Shown here one piece after another: positions 58,716-64,000 of a stretch of DNA of 64,000 bases. The first letter of the stretch is position 1. Each line of letters opens with the position of its first letter. Both the position numbers and the translations under genes were made by a program. The stretch is taken from contig JAOSLS010000069.1 in the NCBI GenBank assembly GCA_026419805.1, positions 43,890 to 107,889 of the forward strand, in the 5' to 3' direction. The notes under the pieces are model-generated. The model was not told the DNA's origin. It saw only the letters and a program-made list of their open reading frames with translations, and made no database searches. Origin of the DNA: Ceratocystis colombiana (Eukaryota > Ascomycota > Sordariomycetes > Microascales > Ceratocystidaceae).

Positions 58716-58728
58716 TATAAGGGCCTTG
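58716..58728 (-). repeat. First 13 bp of element C 5' LTR
   Basis: TATAAGGGCCTTG matches TGTAAGGGCCTTG of the left LTR with one G-to-A change, then breaks off at element B. The last five bases, CCTTG, are the expected target duplication of B. Confidence 0.7.
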
Positions 58729-58968
58729 TGTTGCCAGTGCTTGACATTGATCGCTCAATGAAAATACTGTAAAGCGTTTTATTTAGAAAAATCTAGCGAA
58801 AGAAAGAAGAAAGAAGAAAACTAAAACTAAGTGCCTTTTGTCCTATTTGTATTTCTTGCTTCCATCTAGCAGAGTTTTCTCTGAGCCATTTATCATCCAT
58901 GGGCACTAGTTGTCCATGCACTCCTTGTCCTGTGATCCTTGTTGAATGTAGGCGCATAGCCTACAACA
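58729..58968 (-). repeat. 3' LTR of element B (240 bp)
   Basis: Starts TGTTGCCAGTGC, ends GCCTACAACA. Retains CpG in GATCGCTC, AAAGCG, CTAGCG and GGCGCAT. The 14-nt PBS complement is at 58781-58794. Confidence 0.93.
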
Positions 58969-61900
58969 TCATCCCCCTCTTCTTTTGGGCTGGCATCTCC
59001 CTACTGCTGGTGGTCCATTGTTGGTGGCAATTGGTCCCCATTTGGCCTCCCAGTGATCAAGAGCTTCTGTTTCTTTGATGTTTTCAATGGGTACCCAGGT
59101 TGGATCATCCCATCCTACCCATTTTACCAGGACCTTTCTTCTAGCTCCTTTTCCTTAGGCCTGCACAATATCCTCTACCATCCATTCATCTTCACTATCC
59201 TCATTGACAATGGCAGCTGGTTTGTCTGGCACTTGCTGCTGGCTTAGTAGAGGGTCATTAGATGCTTTTTCAATGCAGTCCACATAGAAAATGTCATGGA
59301 TTCCCTTAGGCACATCCAGTTTCACTGTCAGAGGAGTTGGTGCTTCAATTACAGTGAACTTTCTGTGTAACCAGTCCAATTTGTGAGAGGACTGTGCTGT
59401 CTACAGATTCTTCATGGTAAGCCACACTTAGTCTCCTGCCTGATACACTTCTGCTGGGTGTTGGGGCTGGTCCTCCATTCACTGTTGTACTGCTGCCAGG
59501 GCACTGGTGATCAGGTCTATTGCATCAGTCATCTTTTCCACCAAGGCTTCTGTATAGCTGAAGTTTGAACCTTCTGTACTCTAGTCTTCATCTGATATAG
59601 AGAGTTGTATGGGGTTCACATGATAACTATAGCTAGCAAAGAAAGGACTGATGTTTGCTCTTGGTGCTAATGGTCAGTTGTTGATGGCTAGCATTGCTGA
59701 GGGGAGCAGTTGGTCCCAGTCTGTTTGTGCAAAGTTCATGAAGGCCTGTAAGTATGCCTGAACCTCCTGGTTAGCTCTTTCTATACCTCTGTTCAATTGG
59801 GGATGGTAAGCTGTTGTAAGTTTGTGTCTGATTTTCAACAGCTTGCAAAACTGTTTCTAGAACCCTCCTGTGAACTGTGGGCCTCTATCCAAGATAATTG
59901 AGTCTAGGGGTCCATAGTGTCCATAGTGATATTCATTGAAATGGTTGATGACTGTCTCAGTCTGGATGTTAGGCAATGCTTATAGAGTCACATTCCTAGT
60001 GAGGTGGTCTGTGATAACTATAACATGTTCATTGCCAGTGTTGTCACACTTTGGAAGTGGGCCCATGAAGTCAATAGAGATTTGCTTCTATTGTTGATCA
60101 GGTATAGGGAGAGGCTATAGGATGCCTTGTTTCTTTTGCCTCTATACCTTTCCCCTTCCATAAACATTGCAGTTGCATAGAAATTGTCTGATGTCTGAGT
60201 TCAGGCCTGGCCAGTAAAACTGCTAGCAGAGGATCTCTATGGTTCCATCTCTCCCTAGGTAGCTAGTCACCCTACTGTCATGGGCTTCCTGTAGAAGTTT
60301 GGTTTAGAGTGGCTCAGAATTCAGTACCCACAGCCAATCACAGCAAAACAAATGTCTATCCTTTTCAGTGAAGTCTCCCAATTGTCCTTGAACACTCTTT
60401 AGGAGTTTAGTGGTATCTTGATTTCTCACTGCTGACCAGATGGCTTCTGTTTCTTCATCTTCACCTGCTCCTTCATCCCATAGGTCCTGGAGTTCATAGT
60501 TCTTGAAGAGGCTGGTCTGCCTTTGGGCCAGCATTGCTTGAAGAGGTAGGTCCTGTTCATGTTTCCACAGTTGTAGTTCTCACCCTTCACCAGGGTCTTT
60601 TGGCTCATCCTGTTCTTTCCTGGATAGGGCATCAGCAGCTTGATTTAGGTGTCCTGGTCAGTGGATGACTTTGAAAGGTGGCAGGGTCTATAAGAATTCC
60701 AACCATCTGATCTGTCTCTCATTGAGTAGCTGTTTCTTAGCAAAATATTGCAGGTTCTTGTGGTCTGTCATAAGGGTAAAACCAACAAGGCCTCATAGCA
60801 TTGTATACCACTCTTTGAAACAATAGATTACCCCAAGGAGTTCCTTGTCATGGATGGCATAGTTCTGTTCAGCATCATTCATCTTGTGGGAAAAGAAAGC
60901 TACTAGTATTCCATTTTGTAAGAGGTGTCCTCCAACACTGAAACCTGAAGCATCCAACTCAACAACAGTTGCATCTGTTCCCAAATCAGGGTCCCAGCCT
61001 GTAAGTAGGCCTCCACTAATGAAACACTTCTTCAGCTCCTGGAAAGTGTTCTCTTGGTTCTGTCCCCAGATGAAAGGCTTGCTTTTCCCTATGAGTGCCA
61101 CTAGTGGTGCTATGATCTCAGCAAAGTTCTTTATGAATACCCAGTAGAAGTTAGTGAAACCCAAGAAGGACCTTACTCCTTTGGCTGTTTTTAGGGCTTC
61201 CCAGGACATGATAGCTTCAATCTTAGCTGGGTCCATGCTGATGCCCTTGTCTGCTTCCACAATGAAGCCTAGATACTTGGTCTTCTGAACCTCAAATTCA
61301 CACTTATCTACATTGAGTTACAGGCCAGCTTTTTCCAGTTCTGTAAGCACTTGGCAGACTTGTTCCTGGTGTTTCTCTTTAGTCCTATCTGTGTAGATCA
61401 AGACATCATCAATGTATGCAGAGCAAAAATTGTTGAGAAATCAGTGCAAGACCTAGTTGATGTAACACTGGAATACTACAGGGCCATTTGAGAGTCTAAA
61501 GGGGATGACATTCCACTCATATAGACCATAGTGAGTGTTGAAAGCAGTCTTCCATTCATCACCTTTTCTCACTCTAATCTTGTAGAATGCAGCATGCATG
61601 TCCAACTTGGTCAGCCATTTAGCTTTGGCTACTTGTCACAGTGTCTCATAGATGAGTGGAATAGGGTACTGATCTTTTACTGTAATGTCATTCAGGCCAC
61701 AGTAATCCACACAGAAACATAGCCCTCCCCCAGGTTTCTTCATGAAGAGGACAGGGGACACTGCAGCAGATTGGCTAGCTCAAATGTATCCCTTGTCAAG
61801 ATGTTCTAGGAGTGTTTTCCTGAGAACCAGCAGTTCATCTCATGACATATTGTATAGTGGTCCCCATAGAGGTCTTTTGTCTTATCCATTGTCTCCTTTC

Positions 61901-62670
61901 TCCAGGTTGATAGCTATGTCAATACCAGGACAGTGGGGAATTTCCTGGTCCTCTTTCTCATCAAAGACCCTGAGGTACTTCTAGTAATGGTGGGGAACTT
62001 TTTGTTTCAGGTCTGTTCAGCTTTTCACACACAAAGCCTTCTCAATATCAGCCATCATGGCTGCAAACACTCTTAGTTCATTTCCCTGGTGTACTCTCTC
62101 CTGGTCCTTGAGGATCTATGCCACTATAACTGCCCTGATCATTGCTTCAGGCCACTTAGCCTTCTTGTACTAGGTGATGGGGTAGACTTTGTAAAGAGTG
62201 TCAGGGTGATGTAGTTCCATCACACTGCCATCAGGGGAGATTGTAGTGTTCTGTTGTTCAATCCAGGGAGTGCCTAGGATGAGCTTCTCAGCTTGGCCAG
62301 GGACTACATACACAAAGGCTCTGTAGGTGCAGGAACCACTCACATCAAGGTCAAGTTGAATAATAGCTTTTAACACTGACTGGTTGTTCACAGATTATAG
62401 GGGGCAGGGTTTTATTTCAATATGTGTGAGTTTTAGAAGGGTGGCAGTTTCTTCATTAATTATAGCAAATGAGTTACAACCATTGTCTATCAGAGCAGTA
62501 AGAGCATGTTGTTGGTTGATCACTACACTGGTCTGGAAAGTCCAACCTGTCATTTTCTCTTCCTGGAACTGTACCCATTCCTTTTCTAATACTTTATGTG
62601 ACAGGTGATTTTCCATCACACACATCAGTTTTCCAACTCTGCATTTTCCTCCTCATCAGTATCTTCCCTC
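58969..62670 (-). pseudogene. Element B pol (stops throughout)
   Basis: Same domain order as in A. Protease ALTALIDNGCNSFAII near 62.49 kb, again with DNG; LGTPWIEQQN near 62.27 kb; RT AYIDDVLIYTDR near 61.40 kb with the catalytic pair intact; RNase H VELDASGFSVGGHLLQNG near 60.96 kb; integrase DRGPQFTGGF near 59.88 kb and HPQLNRGIERANQE near 59.79 kb; chromodomain EDEWMVEDIVQ near 59.17-59.21 kb, followed by TAG. At the C-terminus B reads through the Trp codon that is TAG in A, to DHWEAKWGPIATNNGPP and a TGA at the LTR edge. Confidence 0.88.
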
Positions 62671-63686
62671 AGAAGGCTGGCTGGCTATGTACTGTATAGC
62701 ATAGCTGTCTGTGCAGCCTAGACACTAACCACCTGATGAGTGGCTGGGTTGATGGCAGGCTTGAGGGGGCACTGGGAGGTGCTACACCCTGGTCTTGCAC
62801 ACTGTAGGCAGACTCTAGCTGCTCATTGTGCAATTAACTCTTCCTTTGTCACCCATTTCACATGTCCTCCCTATAACTCCTGGTCTGTGGCATAGGGGAC
62901 ACCTTTTGCATCATGGGTGGGTCACTGGTACTTGGCCTGAGGTGTGTTACTTGTATAAGTGTGGGACCAATCCATGGGCTCACCCCTGGGTACTGCTAGT
63001 GGTGCTGTCATCAAGTTTCAGGCCATGACTTAGAGCCCATCAGGGTTCAGGGAACATCACATAGCTATCTCACAGTATTGGGCAAATGTCATACCCTCAA
63101 TATTCATGAAAGACATGAGAGTCTTCAAGGTTGGGTTTAATACTGCATTGAGATGTGTGATTTTAGACTGGTCAGGCCAGTCAAGCCCACCTGCTTAGGC
63201 TAAGTGACTCTCAAACATTGGGAAGAAGTCCTAGAAAGGCATATTTCCCTGGGGTCACTGTAGATGGGCCAAGTTCTGCTAGGTGGTGGTAGGGTCTTTA
63301 TATGTCTTATCCAGGTACTCCAGCAGGGAGAAAGGGTTAGGGTTTGTACTCTCACAGAGGGTCTTTGTATATAAAAGGCAGCCCAGTTTTGCCTTGCCAT
63401 CCAGGCATGTGAACAGGTAAGTAATTTGACTTCAGGAGTCACCTAGGGCATCCCTATCTATACTCAACTTATACTCTACATCCAACTGCTAACACATGTA
63501 TTTCATCCAGTCTCCTTCAAAATGATTCAGTAGAGGAAGAATTTGTCATGGATGGTCTCATAGAACTATCATGTGTACAGTTGGGGGTGCTGGTAGAGGG
63601 GCAGTATTGGCAGGCCTTGCTTGTGAAGGGGGCAGAGCTGGCATTAGGTGTGGTTGTGTTTCTTCACTCACATCCATAGGGTCTAT
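62671..63686 (-). pseudogene. Element B gag remnant
   Basis: Aligns with A's gag. The initiator ATG is ATA here (minus strand, at 63686), leaving DPMDVSEETQPHLMPALPP with the next Met two codons on. Stops interrupt the capsid region. The gag/pol border is approximate. Confidence 0.75.
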
Positions 63687-63842
63687 GATTCTAAAGGGTA
63701 GTAAAAAAACTGTTTTTTTTTTTTTTGAGGGGGGGCATGTAGAAAAGGTGGCTAGGGGAAGACATTGAAGATAATTTAGGGGCATGTAGACAGGGCAGCA
63801 AATGTTAGTCAGGGGTCACAAGCAAAAAAGAAATGATGAATG

Positions 63843-63856
63843 AGATTTTTCTAAAT
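63843..63856 (-). promoter_or_regulatory. Self-complementary primer-binding site of element B
   Basis: AGATTTTTCTAAAT, identical to that of A, abutting the 5' LTR; its complement occurs in the LTR at 58781-58794. Confidence 0.75.
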
Positions 63857-64000
63857 TATTGCTAGTGCTTGACATTGATCACTCAATGAAAATACTGTAA
63901 AGTGTTTTATTTAGAAAAATCTAGTGAAAGAAAGAAGAAAGAAGAAAACTAAAACTAAGTGCCTTTTGTCCTATTTGTATTTCTTGCTTCCATCTAGCAG
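63857..64000 (-). repeat. 5' LTR of element B, partial (144 of about 240 bp)
   Basis: Begins TATTGCTAGTGC; cut by the window edge within CATCTAGCAG. Shares with the 5' LTR of A the states TATTGC, GATCACTC and AAAGTG, which differ from both 3' LTRs. Confidence 0.93.

Larger units (their letters stand above)
53653..58728 (-). mobile_element. Element C: heavily mutated Ty3/gypsy chromovirus, split by element B
   Basis: The left LTR (53653-53885) is followed by a 4830-bp interior coding on the minus strand. Then come 13 bp of the right LTR (58716-58728) before element B interrupts it. Order in the coding direction is gag, protease, RT, RNase H, integrase, chromodomain. Stops are much denser than in A and B, and TA dinucleotides are very common, so this copy is older or mutated for more cycles. 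The left flank ACACC (53648-53652) is the candidate target duplication; its partner is outside the window. Confidence 0.88.
58729..64000 (-). mobile_element. Element B: sister copy of element A, inserted in element C (runs off right edge)
   Basis: Same structure and orientation as A, with a 4888-bp interior between a full left LTR (58729-58968) and the first 144 bp of the right LTR. It should end near 64096. Copies A and B differ mainly by C/T and G/A changes. B keeps some residues that A lost (e.g. an intact YIDDV box) and has its own stops elsewhere. Confidence 0.93.

Overview
The window looks like nuclear DNA of a filamentous ascomycete (probably Pezizomycotina). Genes carry short introns, mostly 60-80 nt, with GT-AG ends and TACTAAC or GCTAAC-type branch sites. 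The gene set includes COX10, homoisocitrate dehydrogenase, cytosolic MetAP1, a kynurenine 3-monooxygenase and a secreted CBM1-GH5 cellulase. The repeats at the right end carry RIP-like C-to-T damage. The species cannot be fixed by eye.

From 1 to 46.9 kb the DNA is gene-bearing, with 17 protein genes placed, one of them running off the left edge. In order they are: a single-pass membrane protein (partial), a proline-rich fungal protein, mitoribosomal uS8m, a Ser/Thr/Lys-rich fungal protein, LYS12, mitochondrial EF-G, COX10, a Myb/SANT protein, a CBM1-GH5 endoglucanase, an F-box protein, PRP17, ERV14, MAP1, kynurenine monooxygenase, a patatin-type lipase, an alpha/beta hydrolase, prefoldin subunit 1, a Nas6/gankyrin-type proteasome chaperone, and a TMF/Sgm1 Golgi coiled-coil protein (19 entries counting the partial gene and all hypotheticals). 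Most are housekeeping genes and no biosynthetic cluster is seen. Divergent pairs share promoters: MEF1/COX10 (both mitochondrial biogenesis), MAP1/KMO and PFD1/NAS6. Every multi-exon model below was checked for reading-frame closure: exon lengths sum to a multiple of three and joined residues match the family. Two large gene-poor stretches of 3.6 and 3.8 kb flank the cellulase gene.

From about 47.0 kb to the right edge the DNA changes sharply. It is a nest of Ty3/gypsy chromoviruses (LTR retrotransposons with a C-terminal chromodomain), all coding on the minus strand, nearly free of CpG and full of TAG stops. Element A (47314-52680) is complete, with two 240-bp LTRs and a 5-bp target duplication ATACA. 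Element C (from 53653) belongs to a different and more heavily mutated family. Its right LTR is split after 13 bp by element B (58729 to beyond the edge), a sister of A. Between A and C lie older LTR-like fragments, including a 101-nt inverted repeat.

The most interesting signal is at the LTR/interior junctions. In A and B a 14-nt sequence next to the 5' LTR is the exact reverse complement of a site inside the LTR, and C has a 10-nt equivalent. This is the arrangement expected for self-primed reverse transcription, known from Tf1/sushi-type elements, instead of tRNA priming. Comparing A with B also shows many TG/CA alternations at the same position, which implies lost CpG sites and so a CpG-directed mutation process on top of the usual CpA-to-TpA change.
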